From an uncultured Coriobacteriaceae bacterium (GTDB lineage Bacteria > Actinomycetota > Coriobacteriia > Coriobacteriales > Coriobacteriaceae): 40,514 bases of DNA. This document shows positions 1-8,983 of the stretch, piece after piece. The notes under the pieces are model-generated. The model was not told the origin of the DNA, ran no database searches, and saw only the letters and a list, made by a program, of their open reading frames with translations. The DNA is taken from assembly GCA_949298635.1 (NCBI GenBank), contig CASFXG010000011.1, positions 1 through 40,514 on the forward strand. The letters are read 5' to 3'. The translations under genes were made by a program, and so were the position numbers. How positions within the stretch are numbered: the stretch's first letter is position 1; each line of letters opens with the position of its first letter.

Positions 1-510
1 CTCGGCCTTGCGGTCGATGGCAGCTGGAGCGTGGCGGCGAACGCGCTCTCCTATGGGTACCTGTGGAACGAGATCCGCGTGAAGGGCGGCGCGTACGGCT
101 GCGGTTTCCAGAGCGTCCCCGGCAGGCGCGTGGCGTTCTACACCTACCGCGACCCTGCGATCGACCCCTCGCTCACGCGTATCGCACAGGCCGGCGAATG
201 GCTGGAAGAGCTCGATGCCGATCGCGACACGTTCGAAGGGTTTATCGTAAGCACAGTTTCCGGACTCGATGCCCCGGCGAAGCCCTACGGGCTCGCGAAG
301 CGCCAAGACGGCGCGTTCCTCTCCGGCCGTCCGGCAGATTTCCGCGCTGTGACGCGCGCCCAGATGCTCGCCGCCACACCCGAGCGCCTGCGCAAGCTGG
401 GCGATGCCGTGAGCCGCGTGGCAGCGGAGGCGCCTGTCTGCGTCTTCGGCGGACGCGACATCATCGAGGCGAGCGACGCCGGCTGGACCGTCATCGACCT
501 GCTAGGCTAA
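1..510 (+). CDS. M16 family zinc metallopeptidase, C-terminal fragment
   Basis: This is the last 169 residues of a gene that enters from the left edge; the frame is open from base 1, so the start lies outside the window. The motif YLWNEIRVKGGAYGCGF (about residues 20-36) is typical of the C-terminal, non-catalytic half of M16C insulinase/presequence-protease-like peptidases. In that family this lobe helps close the chamber around short peptides. The zinc motif HxxEH would be in the missing N-terminal part. The gene ends just before a long palindromic repeat and converges on metA. Family assignment is firm; the substrate is unknown. Confidence 0.85.
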   Translation, partial: LGLAVDGSWSVAANALSYGYLWNEIRVKGGAYGCGFQSVPGRRVAFYTYRDPAIDPSLTRIAQAGEWLEELDADRDTFEGFIVSTVSGLDAPAKPYGLAKRQDGAFLSGRPADFRAVTRAQMLAATPERLRKLGDAVSRVAAEAPVCVFGGRDIIEASDAGWTVIDLLG

Positions 511-512
511 AC

Positions 513-680
513 CATGTCTCAAAAAGGGACAGGAGCATTTTGGGACATTCAGCTTGCACCGCGCTCACTGGGTCGACGCTTCTCGACAGAATTGCCCTCG
601 ATGGGCTCGATTCTGTCGAAAAACGTCGACCCAGTGGGCGTATGTTGTCCCAAAATGCACCTGTCCCTTTTTGGGACATC
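513..680. repeat. Nested palindromic intergenic element
   Basis: Two inverted repeats are nested here. The outer arms (about 514-547 and 646-679) carry GGGACAGG(A/T)GCATTTTGGGACA and its complement with few mismatches. The inner arms (565-593 and 609-637) carry CACTGGGTCGAC and TCGACAGAAT with their complements. The element fills the gap between two converging genes, so it could end transcription from both sides, although there is no long T-tract. A 23-bp piece of the right arm (646-668) recurs exactly, in reverse complement, at 5028-5050. It looks like a REP-type mobile palindrome. Confidence 0.8.
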
Positions 681-691
681 GTGCCTCTACG

Positions 692-1639
692 CTACACGAG
701 GCCGGCGCGACGGCGCGCTAAGCGGCCGGCTAGGCGAATGTCGTACGGCGTGGTCTGGTAGACGTAATAGTTCAGCCAATTCGTATACAAAAGCTGCGCT
801 TGGCTGCACCACACGTTCAACGGCTCGCGCGAAGGGTCGTCATCCGGGAAGTAGTGCGCGGGAACGTCGGGGTTGATCCCGCGCCCCAGATCGCGCTCAT
901 ATTCAAGTCGCAGCGTATCGGCATCGTACTCGGGGTGCCCGAACACGAAGAACTGGCGGCTGTCCGTGCTTTTCACGATGTACAGCCCGGCCTCGTCAGA
1001 CTCGGCAACGACCTCAAGGTCGGAGCAAGCCTCGATCACTTCACGGCAGGACTCGGTGTACCGCGAGTGCACGGCATAGAATCGGTCGTCGAATCCGCGC
1101 ACGAGCGGCGAAGAGCGCTTCACCAACCTGTGCTCGTAAACACCGGAGAGCTTTGCGGGGAGCTCCCGCTTGCCAATGCCGTAATGGTGGTAGAGCCCTG
1201 CCTGTGCGCCCCAGCAAATGTGCAGCGTGGAGTGCACGTTCTCGAGCGACCAATCCATAATGCGCTGAAGCTCCGGCCAATAGTCGACCTCTTCGAAATC
1301 CAGCTGCTCGACCGGCGCTCCCGTAATGATCAAACCGTCGAAATGCTCGTGCTCAACCTCTTCGAACGTGCGATAGAACGTCTCGAGATGGTCTTCTGAA
1401 ACATTTTTCGCGTCGTGCGTACGCGTGCGCAGCAGCTCGACCTCGATCTGAAGCGGCGTATTCGAGAGCTTGCGCATGATCTGCGTCTCGGTGGCGATCT
1501 TCGTGGGCATGAGGTTCAAGATGAGCACGCGCAGCGGACGAATGTCCTGGTGAAGGGCGCGGTACTCGGTCATAACGAAGATGTTCTCGCGCTCGAGCGC
1601 AGTCGTTGCGGGCAACGCGTCGGGAATACGAATGGGCAT
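692..1639 (-). CDS. metA: Homoserine O-acyltransferase MetA, probably acetyl-CoA type
   Basis: MetA activates homoserine by O-acylation, the first committed step of methionine synthesis, in the cytoplasm. The protein has 315 residues, the usual length. Visible catalytic residues are Cys142 in HICWGAQAG, and His235 and Glu237 in FGHPEYD. Residue 111, in [14 protein letters not shown], is Glu. In characterised MetA proteins Glu111 goes with acetyl-CoA use and Gly111 with succinyl-CoA, so the product is more likely O-acetylhomoserine. The ATG follows an AAAGGAGGA ribosome-binding site. The gene stands alone, 139 bp downstream of recQ, and I recognised no SAM riboswitch in that gap. Family certain; acyl donor inferred. 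Confidence 0.93.
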   Translation of the reverse strand: MPIRIPDALPATTALERENIFVMTEYRALHQDIRPLRVLILNLMPTKIATETQIMRKLSNTPLQIEVELLRTRTHDAKNVSEDHLETFYRTFEEVEHEHFDGLIITGAPVEQLDFEEVDYWPELQRIMDWSLENVHSTLHICWGAQAGLYHHYGIGKRELPAKLSGVYEHRLVKRSSPLVRGFDDRFYAVHSRYTESCREVIEACSDLEVVAESDEAGLYIVKSTDSRQFFVFGHPEYDADTLRLEYERDLGRGINPDVPAHYFPDDDPSREPLNVWCSQAQLLYTNWLNYYVYQTTPYDIRLAGRLARRRAGLV

Positions 1640-1778
1640 GCGGTCTCCTCCTTTAGCGCGCCGGCTCCTGCAAACAAGCCGCAGAATGACCGGCGAGTTA
1701 CCATCTTTTCACGCGACGCCCAGAGCGTCAAGGCGGCGGTAGGCTCGTTTTGGTGTCAAGCTACCATGTCCCAGCACA

Positions 1779-3842
1779 TCATTCACCCGTCTCGGCCGCA
1801 GCCTCGGCTTCAAACGCCGCGACCGCACCCAGCAGCGCCTCGCCGTATTCCTGCAGCTTCGCCTCGCCGATGCCGGGGACATCAAGTAGCTCCTCCCGCG
1901 ACGATGGACGCAGGCGGCATATACCGCGCAGCGTCTTATCGCTGCAAACGATATACGGCGGCACCCCACGCTCCAGCGCAAGGTCGCGACGAAGCACGCG
2001 TAGGCGCTCGAAGAGCTCGGCGTCGTCGCCGAGGCGCGGCCGTTCAGGCACCGTCTCGCTCGCCGCTGCAGCAACGCCGAGAGCACCGTTCGCACGCCCG
2101 GCGGCCTGCATCGGCTCCTCGTCACGCAGCAGATCGGCAGCCTTCCGCGAGCGCTCCTTCACGCGCTTCGACGCCGGCCGCTTTATGGTAAAGGTGAAGC
2201 CTGGAAGCGGCACATCTTCCACACCGTACGCGGCTCCTTCGCCAAGTACCTCGCACGACCGCTCACCCAGACCGATCACCGGATACTGTCCCTGCGATAC
2301 CTCGAGATAGCCCCTGCCGGCAAGCTGGTCGATCACATCCTTTATCCGCCCGAGCCTCATGTCTGCAAGCGACCCATATCCAGGCGCTTCCACCAAGCGG
2401 AACTTCCGCAGCTTCTCGTTGTTCGCCCCGTGGAGCGCCTCGGCGATGACGGTCTTGCCGAAACGGCGCGAGCGCGGAGCGACGAACCGCACGATAGCGA
2501 TTGCGGCCTCCGTCACATCCTCCGTCTCGAACTCGGTACGGCAGTTCGAGCAATTCCCGCAGCCGTTCTCGCGCAGCTCGCTCGCCGCGCCCAGTGCGCC
2601 CCTGTCTCCGAAATACCGCAGGATGTACTCTCGCAGGCACCCGGTGGTTTGACAGTAACCTTCCATCTGCCCCAAAAGCCGATAGCGGTTCTGCCGCGCG
2701 CGCTCGCGCTGCTCCAAGCTCAGCGATTCCTCGGAGACATCGCCCTGGTCGATGAGAAAGCGTCGCAGGCGAAAGTCGTTGCCGTTCCACAAGAGAATGC
2801 AGCTCGCCGGATCCCCGTCGCGCCCGGCTCGCCCGGCCTCTTGGTAATACGCCTCGATGCTCTCCGGCACGTTCATATGAATCACGTAGCGCACGTTTGG
2901 CTTGTCGATACCCATGCCGAAGGCGTTTGTCGCCACCATGACGGGAATCGAGTCTTGGATGAAGCCCTCTTGGTTCTCGCGCCGCTCCGATGCGGAATGG
3001 CTGCCGTGGTAGCGGCCAACGCGCACGCCCTCGGGCATGAGCTGGAGCTGCAAGTCGCACGCCAGCTCATCCACACCGCGGCGCGTCGCACAGTAGATGA
3101 TGCCGCTTTCGTGCGCGTGCTCCCGAACATAGGATGCGATCCACGCGCGCTTGGCCTTCTCTCCCAGCTCGCGCACATCGTAGTAGAGATTCGGCCGGTC
3201 GAACCCCGTCACCTGCAGCTCGGGCGCGCGCAGGCCGAGCATCCCGACGATATCGGCGCGCACGCGCTCGGTCGCCGTCGCGGTATAGGCCGCAAGCACC
3301 GGTCGATTCGGCAGCGAGTCCACGAAACGCGCGATTTCGAGATACGAGGGGCGGAAATCCTGCCCCCACTGCGAGATGCAGTGCGCCTCGTCGACCGCCA
3401 CGAGCGGGATGCCGATTCCTCCCGGCGCGGCAGCTGCCTGCGCAAACGCCAGGAACTGCGGGTTACTCAGCCGTTCGGGAGCCACGTACATAATCTGGTA
3501 CCAGCCCTCGCTCGCCCGCTTCAGCACCGTATTCTGCTGCCCCTGCGTGAGCGTGGAGTTGAGATACGCCGGGCGCGCGCCCGCCGCCTTGAGTGCGAAC
3601 ACCTGGTCTGCCATGAGCGAGACGAGCGGGCTCACCACAAGCGTGATGCCCGGCAGCATGAGGGCGGGCACTTGGTAGCAGATGGATTTGCCCGCACCCG
3701 TAGGCATCACGCCGAACGCATCGCGCCCGTCGAGCACCGCCCCGATGAGCTCCTCCTGTCCCGCGCGGAACGAGTCGTAGCCGAAATAGCGCTTGAGCGT
3801 CTCGAATGCCTGGGGATATCTCTGCAGAAGATCTGCCACCAT
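1779..3842 (-). CDS. recQ: ATP-dependent DNA helicase RecQ
   Basis: RecQ is a 3'-5' DNA helicase acting in recombination and fork repair. The 687-residue protein shows the Walker A motif PTGAGKS (about 47-53), the DEAH box VDEAHCISQWGQDFRPSY, the helicase C motif EAGRAGRDG, a zinc-binding domain with CGNCSNC, a winged helix, and a C-terminal HRDC domain of about 85 residues containing DVPGIGEAKLQEYGEALL. The ATG at 3842 is chosen because GGAAGG precedes it and the protein then begins where RecQ homology begins; an in-frame extension upstream to 3944 is low-complexity and unlikely to be translated. It diverges from yitT. Confidence 0.95.
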   Translation of the reverse strand: MVADLLQRYPQAFETLKRYFGYDSFRAGQEELIGAVLDGRDAFGVMPTGAGKSICYQVPALMLPGITLVVSPLVSLMADQVFALKAAGARPAYLNSTLTQGQQNTVLKRASEGWYQIMYVAPERLSNPQFLAFAQAAAAPGGIGIPLVAVDEAHCISQWGQDFRPSYLEIARFVDSLPNRPVLAAYTATATERVRADIVGMLGLRAPELQVTGFDRPNLYYDVRELGEKAKRAWIASYVREHAHESGIIYCATRRGVDELACDLQLQLMPEGVRVGRYHGSHSASERRENQEGFIQDSIPVMVATNAFGMGIDKPNVRYVIHMNVPESIEAYYQEAGRAGRDGDPASCILLWNGNDFRLRRFLIDQGDVSEESLSLEQRERARQNRYRLLGQMEGYCQTTGCLREYILRYFGDRGALGAASELRENGCGNCSNCRTEFETEDVTEAAIAIVRFVAPRSRRFGKTVIAEALHGANNEKLRKFRLVEAPGYGSLADMRLGRIKDVIDQLAGRGYLEVSQGQYPVIGLGERSCEVLGEGAAYGVEDVPLPGFTFTIKRPASKRVKERSRKAADLLRDEEPMQAAGRANGALGVAAAASETVPERPRLGDDAELFERLRVLRRDLALERGVPPYIVCSDKTLRGICRLRPSSREELLDVPGIGEAKLQEYGEALLGAVAAFEAEAAAETGE

Positions 3843-3959
3843 CGTCCTTCCGTGAAGCCCGGCTCCAGTGCCCTTCGCCTGCTGGGCCCGGCGCCCGCCG
3901 TCCGCCTGACACCGTTTGCCCGCCAATGCCTTCGAGCATAGCACGCGGCGCTACACGCG

Positions 3960-3968
3960 TGATAGAAT
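3960..3968 (+). promoter_or_regulatory. Possible extended -10 promoter of yitT
   Basis: TGATAGAAT fits an extended -10 (TGnTAnnAT) and lies 37 bp before the GTG start of the YitT gene. No good -35 is visible at 17 bp. A near-identical TGCTAGAAT precedes nth at 24596, which supports it slightly. Confidence 0.3.
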
Positions 3969-4005
3969 CAGCGCACGAACGCAGAGCACGCACAGAGGAG
4001 GACCT

Positions 4006-5004
4006 GTGGCAAGCGCAGCCGATACCATCACCGAACGCGCGCTCGAACTCGCGCGCCTCGCCGTCATACGCCGTATCATCACAGCCGCCGCCGTCATCGT
4101 CTCCGCACTTGTGCAGGCATTCCTCATCCAAGCCTTCGTGAATCCCGCGAACCTGCTGCCCAGCGGCTTCACCGGCGTCGCCGTGCTCATCGACCGCATA
4201 ACCTCGCTTTGGGGCGTGCGCATCTCCACGGACCTCGGCATGCTCGCGCTGAATATCCCGCTCGCGCTCATCTGCTGGAGCCGCATTTCAAAGCGCTTCG
4301 TGATCTTCTCGATGCTGCAGGTCGCGCTCTCGGCCGCCTTCCTGCGCTTCTGCGACTTCCAACCGCTGCTCGACGACCAGATCATACTCGTGGTGTTCGG
4401 CGGGTTCATCTCCGGCATCTCCATCGCCATCGCGCTCAAGGCGGGCGCGTCCACGGGCGGCACGGACTTCATCTCGCTGCTGGTTGCGAACAGCACCGGT
4501 AAAACCATCTGGGGCTTCATCTTCGCCGGCAACTGCGCGCTCATCCTCGTGTTCGGCGCCATCTTCGGCTGGGAGAGCGCCGCGTACTCCATCGTGTTCC
4601 AGTTCATTTCGACGAAGACCATCGACAGCTTCTACCATCGCTACGACCGCGTAACGCTGCAGATCACCACGAAGCTCGCCGACGAAGTCATGGATGCCTA
4701 CATCGCAAGCTTCCAGCACGGCATCAGCTGCGCTGAGGTGATCGGTGGATATAGCCGCGAGCGCATGTACCTGCTTCACACCGTGGTCTCGACCTACGAG
4801 AGCGAGGACATCGTGCGCCTGGTGCGCGAGGTCGACCCCGGCGCAGTGATCAACGTGTTCCGCACCGACAATTTCATCGGTGGCTGGTGGCACGGCCATG
4901 TCGACGAGCCGGTGCCCACTGCCGTTCCAGATCCTTCAAAGCGCCCCGCGCGCGAGGCCGCCAAGCGTCGCCGTAGCACCCTCATGCAAGACGACGGCCG
5001 CTAG
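4006..5004 (+). CDS. YitT family integral membrane protein
   Basis: A 332-residue member of the YitT family (YitT membrane domain followed by a DUF2179 domain). About five hydrophobic segments fill residues 15-215, beginning IITAAAVIVSALVQAFLIQA. They include the family's glycine-rich stretch KAGASTGGTDFISLL. A soluble C-terminal domain of about 85 residues follows, containing VSTYESEDIVRLVREVDP and ending the family region at FIGGWWHG. The role of the family is not settled; transport has been proposed. The start is the GTG at 4006 because AGAGGAGG lies 4-10 bp before it; the upstream in-frame ATG at 3916 has no ribosome-binding site. Transcribed alone, away from recQ. Confidence 0.85.
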   Translation: MASAADTITERALELARLAVIRRIITAAAVIVSALVQAFLIQAFVNPANLLPSGFTGVAVLIDRITSLWGVRISTDLGMLALNIPLALICWSRISKRFVIFSMLQVALSAAFLRFCDFQPLLDDQIILVVFGGFISGISIAIALKAGASTGGTDFISLLVANSTGKTIWGFIFAGNCALILVFGAIFGWESAAYSIVFQFISTKTIDSFYHRYDRVTLQITTKLADEVMDAYIASFQHGISCAEVIGGYSRERMYLLHTVVSTYESEDIVRLVREVDPGAVINVFRTDNFIGGWWHGHVDEPVPTAVPDPSKRPAREAAKRRRSTLMQDDGR

Positions 5005-5019
5005 CCGTCCGGCCTTGTG

Positions 5020-5052
5020 ACCCAATTAGGGACAGGTGCATTTTGGGACATC
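5020..5052. repeat. Single arm of the 513-680 palindrome family
   Basis: Bases 5028-5050 are identical to the reverse complement of 646-668 (AGGGACAGGTGC followed by ATTTTGGGACA). Only one arm is present, so this is a decayed or half copy. It begins 16 bp after the yitT stop codon. Confidence 0.7.
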
Positions 5053-5094
5053 CGGCGCAGACGTGAAACGACCCCAGGATGTTTCGACAAATCC

Positions 5095-5159
5095 GGCCTT
5101 CATGATGCAGATTTATCCGTTACGGCACGGCTAACGGATAAATCTGCATCATGAAGGCC
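5095..5159. repeat. Perfect 28-bp inverted repeat
   Basis: Arms 5095-5122 and 5132-5159 are perfect complements around a 9-nt loop; the core reads CATGATGCAGATTTATCCG. It sits between the converging yitT and mfd genes. Perfect arms imply a recent element or selection for the hairpin. There is no T-tract, so it is not a classical intrinsic terminator. Confidence 0.85.
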
Positions 5160-5164
5160 AGGAA

Positions 5165-5301
5165 GCGCCAGCCAAAGGGGACGGGGGATATTGGCTGGGA
5201 TGAGTCGACGAGACGCATCTGCCGGCGAATCTGTTCCCGCCGGCAGGTCGCCGATCGCCGTAACTCCCCAGCCAATATCCCCCGTCCCCTTTGGCTGGCG
5301 C
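5165..5301. repeat. Perfect 35-bp inverted repeat with inner hairpin
   Basis: Arms 5165-5199 and 5267-5301 are perfect complements over 35 bp and include CCAAAGGGGACGGGGGATA. An inner 7-bp hairpin, GCCGGCG/CGCCGGC (5221-5227 and 5238-5244), lies between them. The right arm ends 20 bp past the mfd stop codon. The GGGGAC core is shared with elements at 7616-7642 and 24485-24546. A folded transcript from either strand would be very stable. Confidence 0.85.
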
Positions 5302-5321
5302 CCGGTGTCTCCGCATCGTGC

Positions 5322-8300
5322 TTAGTCTTCGTCTCCGCTCTCGCCGAGCTGCTCGAGCACGCGAAGCGCCGCAGCCACCACGCCGGAGTTGTTCTCGCCC
5401 GCGTCGAGCCCGCGACCCACACCGCTTCCCGCACCGGCGCCCGGCCGACACGGCACAGAGAGCTTGCGACTCTTGGGGAAATTCGTCGCACCCAAGCTGG
5501 TGCGCAACTCAAACGCGGCCGTCTTGGGCACGTCGACCCCTTGGAACACCAGGCGGCCGCCCGTGAGCGAGATGCTCTCGAGCCCCAGGCGGTCTGCGCG
5601 GATGCGCAGGCGCGCGCGGTCGAACAGGTTCAACGCGGCAAGCGGCGCCTCGCCGAAGCGCTCCTCGCATTCATGCTGGATCTCATCGACCGCGGCGAGC
5701 TCGTCCGCAGCCGCCAGCTTTCGGTACACGAGCACACGCCGGTCAACCTCCGGGATATATTCCTCGTCCAGGTAAAAGTCTGCAGGCAGGTTGATCGCCA
5801 CACCCGCTGCCTCGACATCCCCCGCCACCTCGCCGCGTGCCTCGGCCACCGCCTGCCCGAGCATCTGGGTGAAGAGGTCGAAGCCCACGCTCGAGAGGTT
5901 ACCGTGCTGCTCTGCGCCCACAAGTGACCCGGCACCGCGAATCTCCAGGTCGCGCATGGCAATGCGCATGCCGCTTCCAAGCTCCTGGAATTCCGAAAGC
6001 GCAGTCAGGCGCTCCGTCGCCTCCTCGGTAAGCGGCAGCTCGCCGGGGAACATGAAGTACGCGTACGCCTGCGTGGCAGAACGGCCAACGCGCCCCTTGA
6101 GCTGGTAGAGCTGCGCCAAGCCCAGCCGTTGCGAGTCCTCGATGATGAGCGTGTTCGTATGCGGGTTGTCGATGCCACTCTCGATAATCGTCGTCGCCAC
6201 GAGCACGTCGATGCGCCCCATGGCGAAGTCGATCATGACATCCTCGACCTCGCGCGGGCTCATCTTGCCGTGCGCCACGCCCACGCGCGCCTCAGGCACC
6301 GCCTCGTGTACGCGGTCGACGGCATCGTCGATAGTCTTCACGCGGTTGCTCACGTAATACACCTGGCCGCCGCGGCCGAGCTCCAGGCGGATCGCCGCGC
6401 TCACCACGTCCGGGTCGTACTCGCCCACATGCACGATGACCGGACGGCGCCCCGTGGGCGGCGTGGTGATGAGGCTCATGTCGCGTACGCCGGAAATCGC
6501 CATTTGCATGGTGCGCGGGATGGGCGTCGCCGAAAGTGTGAGCACGTCGATCTGCTCGCGCAGGTTTTTCAGCTGCTCCTTGTGCTGTACGCCGAAGCGC
6601 TGCTCCTCGTCGATAATCACGAGCCCCAGGTTCGCCGGGTTCACGTCGCTCGAAAGCAGGCGATGCGTGCCCACGAGCACGTCGATCTTTCCCTCCGCGA
6701 ATGCAGCAAGCGCGCGCTTTTGCTGCGCCGGCGTACGAAAGCGAGAAAGCACCTCGACCTCGATGCCGAAGGGCGCGAAGCGCTCGAAGAACGTCTGGTA
6801 GTGTTGCTGTGCAAGGATCGTCGTGGGACAGAGCACCATGACCTGTCGGCCGCTATCCACGCATTTGAACGCCGCGCGTAGCGCCACTTCGGTCTTGCCG
6901 AAGCCCACGTCGCCGCAGAGCAGGCGGTCCATGGGTTTCGGCGCCTCCATATCCGCCTTGATGTCCGCGATGGCGTCGAGCTGGTCGCGCGTGGGCTCGT
7001 AGGGGAAGCTCTCCTCCATCTCGATCTGCTCAGGCGTGTCGGGCGGACAGGCGATACCCGTGATGGACGAGCGACGCGTGTAGAGATCGACAAGGTCGAA
7101 CGCGAGCTTCTTGGCGCTCTTCCGCGCGCGCGTGGTGGCGCGGCTCCAGTCTGCGGTATTGAGGCGCGTGAGACGCGGATTCTGGCCGTCCGGGCCCACG
7201 TAACGCGTGATGCGATCCACTTGCTCGAGCGGCACGTACAGCTTGTCGCCATCAGCATATTCCAGCAGGAAGTAGTCGCGCTCGCGGCCAGCGACCTCCT
7301 GGCGCACGATGGCCGTGAAGTGCGCGATGCCGTGCGTGGCATGCACCACGTAGTCACCGGGCTTGAAGGGAAACGTGACCTCGGTCACGTCCACGCGACG
7401 GCGCGTCTTGCGCCCGCGCCGCGCGTCCATGCGGGCATTCAGATCCGCGATGGAAAGCACCGCAAGCTGCGCCTCCGGCACCACAACGCCCGCCGGAAGC
7501 GGCAGGTCGATGAACGTCACGCGTCCCCGCGTAATCGTCGGAACGGTGTGTGCGTGTCCCTCGTCCCCACCAAAAGGAACAATCCCGTTTGGCTGAACGC
7601 CTGTCCCTTTTGTCATGACATTGGGGACTGTCCCCAATGTCAGGGGGCGGGCATTGAGGGGGTCGGCGTCGCGTTTGAGCAGCGTTACGTGCACCTGCTC
7701 GCCCAGAGCGCCCGTATTCTCGGGTGCCGTTTGCAGCGATTCTTCGAACGCAATCCCCTCGTCGCCCAAGGAGAGCTCGAGCGACTCGCGCGCACCGCGG
7801 TCGGGCGCGGCGAATACGCAAGCAAAACGGTTCGACGTAAGCTCACGCACGCGTGAGATGAAGCGCGTATCGGAGCCCGCAATCGCAGGCTGCTCGATCT
7901 TGAGCTCGGATGTCACCGCACCGCCGGCGCGGATGATCGAGACGAAGTTCAGCCGCTGCTGACCGCCGAAATCGAGCTCCTGCGGGCGCAGGTACAGCCC
8001 GTCGAGATGCGCAACCCCCGCCTCACCGGCGCGGCGCTCGATATCCTCGTACGCACGCGCGCAATCATCGAACAGCGACCGCGGCTCGGAAAGCACCACG
8101 AGCGCGCCCGCGCTCACATGCGCAAGCGGGCTCTCGGTGCGCTCGTACATGAACGGCAGGTAGCGATCGAGCTCCGGCGTCACCACGCGTGCGTCGGCAA
8201 GCTCAAGCTGCGCCGCTAGCTCCGGGTCGCTCTGCGCGGGCTGGTAGAGCGCCACATGCAGGCGATGCACCGCATCGTCGGTCAAGGCGAGCTCGCGGCA

Positions 8301-8975
8301 CGGGTAAATCCGAACGCTCTCGTCGTCGCCGATCGTCTGCCCGGTCGAAGTCACCATGCGCCGGATGCGGTCGATCTCGTCGCCGAAGAACTCGAGGCGC
8401 ACGGGCGCCGAGCCCTGCGCGGGGAACACGTCGACCGCATCGCCGTGTACGCGGAAGAGCCCCGGTGCCGCGGCTTCCTCCGCACGCGTGTAGCCCATGC
8501 CCACCAAACGCTGTGGCACGTCTTCGAACGGATGCTCCTCCCCCACGGAGAACGTCACGCTCTCCCAATAGCGGCTCTCCGTCGGCGGCACGCACCGCAG
8601 AAGCGACCGCGCCGAGGCGACGACGATGCACGCCTCGCCCCGCGCCAAGCGCTCGAGCGCCGCGCAGCGCATGGCCACCACGGCATCGTCCGGCTGCTTA
8701 TCCACCCACGGGTAATCCTCGCGCTCGGGAAAGCGCGCGACATGTTCGATGCCCACATATGCGGCGAGCCCGCGCGCGGCACGCTCGGCTGCGTCCTCGC
8801 CGGAGACGATATACACCACGGGACGCGGGCACCGCGCGAACTGCGCCGCAAGCATAAGCACACGGCCGGACTGCGACACCGCGAGCGTGGCGTCCTTGCC
8901 GGCGTCGAGCGCCTCTTCGATGACGCGCGGCCCCTCGGCGGTATACAGTTGTGCAGCAATGCGATGAATGAGCAT
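5322..8975 (-). CDS. mfd: Transcription-repair coupling factor Mfd
   Basis: Mfd removes RNA polymerase stalled at lesions and recruits UvrA. The 1217-residue protein has the UvrB-like N-terminal module (with VARFPEREDYPWVDKQPDD near residue 80), an RNA-polymerase-interacting domain beginning KPGDYVVHATHGIAHF (about 535), the translocase motor with Walker A CGDVGFGKTEVA (about 690) and the box DEEQRFGVQHKEQL, and a C-terminal regulatory domain. The start at 8975 is chosen over an in-frame extension to 9170 because AGGAA precedes it and homology begins there. It lies 8 nt after the GT2 stop codon, so the genes are probably co-transcribed. Odd: residues about 443-472 are encoded by a palindromic repeat (see 7558-7647). 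Confidence 0.95.
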   Translation of the reverse strand: MLIHRIAAQLYTAEGPRVIEEALDAGKDATLAVSQSGRVLMLAAQFARCPRPVVYIVSGEDAAERAARGLAAYVGIEHVARFPEREDYPWVDKQPDDAVVAMRCAALERLARGEACIVVASARSLLRCVPPTESRYWESVTFSVGEEHPFEDVPQRLVGMGYTRAEEAAAPGLFRVHGDAVDVFPAQGSAPVRLEFFGDEIDRIRRMVTSTGQTIGDDESVRIYPCRELALTDDAVHRLHVALYQPAQSDPELAAQLELADARVVTPELDRYLPFMYERTESPLAHVSAGALVVLSEPRSLFDDCARAYEDIERRAGEAGVAHLDGLYLRPQELDFGGQQRLNFVSIIRAGGAVTSELKIEQPAIAGSDTRFISRVRELTSNRFACVFAAPDRGARESLELSLGDEGIAFEESLQTAPENTGALGEQVHVTLLKRDADPLNARPLTLGTVPNVMTKGTGVQPNGIVPFGGDEGHAHTVPTITRGRVTFIDLPLPAGVVVPEAQLAVLSIADLNARMDARRGRKTRRRVDVTEVTFPFKPGDYVVHATHGIAHFTAIVRQEVAGRERDYFLLEYADGDKLYVPLEQVDRITRYVGPDGQNPRLTRLNTADWSRATTRARKSAKKLAFDLVDLYTRRSSITGIACPPDTPEQIEMEESFPYEPTRDQLDAIADIKADMEAPKPMDRLLCGDVGFGKTEVALRAAFKCVDSGRQVMVLCPTTILAQQHYQTFFERFAPFGIEVEVLSRFRTPAQQKRALAAFAEGKIDVLVGTHRLLSSDVNPANLGLVIIDEEQRFGVQHKEQLKNLREQIDVLTLSATPIPRTMQMAISGVRDMSLITTPPTGRRPVIVHVGEYDPDVVSAAIRLELGRGGQVYYVSNRVKTIDDAVDRVHEAVPEARVGVAHGKMSPREVEDVMIDFAMGRIDVLVATTIIESGIDNPHTNTLIIEDSQRLGLAQLYQLKGRVGRSATQAYAYFMFPGELPLTEEATERLTALSEFQELGSGMRIAMRDLEIRGAGSLVGAEQHGNLSSVGFDLFTQMLGQAVAEARGEVAGDVEAAGVAINLPADFYLDEEYIPEVDRRVLVYRKLAAADELAAVDEIQHECEERFGEAPLAALNLFDRARLRIRADRLGLESISLTGGRLVFQGVDVPKTAAFELRTSLGATNFPKSRKLSVPCRPGAGAGSGVGRGLDAGENNSGVVAAALRVLEQLGESGDED
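7558..7647. repeat. GGGAC palindromic repeat inside mfd
   Basis: Within the mfd coding frame lie a perfect 13-bp palindrome, 7616-7628 and 7630-7642 (arm TGACATTGGGGAC), and an imperfect inverted pair around 7567-7582 and 7597-7613 built on CAAAAGGGACAGG. This is the same class of repeat as those between genes at 513, 5020 and 5165. It keeps the reading frame and adds about 30 residues, including LTLGTVPNV and GVQPNGIVPFGG, between the UvrB-like module and the polymerase-interacting domain. Confidence 0.75.
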
Positions 8976-8983
8976 ACGGGTTC

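Noticed and set aside
513-680. Small protein genes reading through the palindrome (plus-strand ATG at 514, minus-strand frame 491-679)
   Set aside because: Both frames are made from the two arms of the same inverted repeat, which explains their similar beginnings (MSQKGTGAFWD); there is no other support.
1640-1778. Possible SAM riboswitch upstream of metA
   Set aside because: I could not find the conserved core of a SAM riboswitch class or a terminator hairpin; only a ribosome-binding site and two TTGAC-like hexamers are visible.
2430-3941. Open frame of 503 codons on the plus strand
   Set aside because: It is the antisense shadow of recQ.
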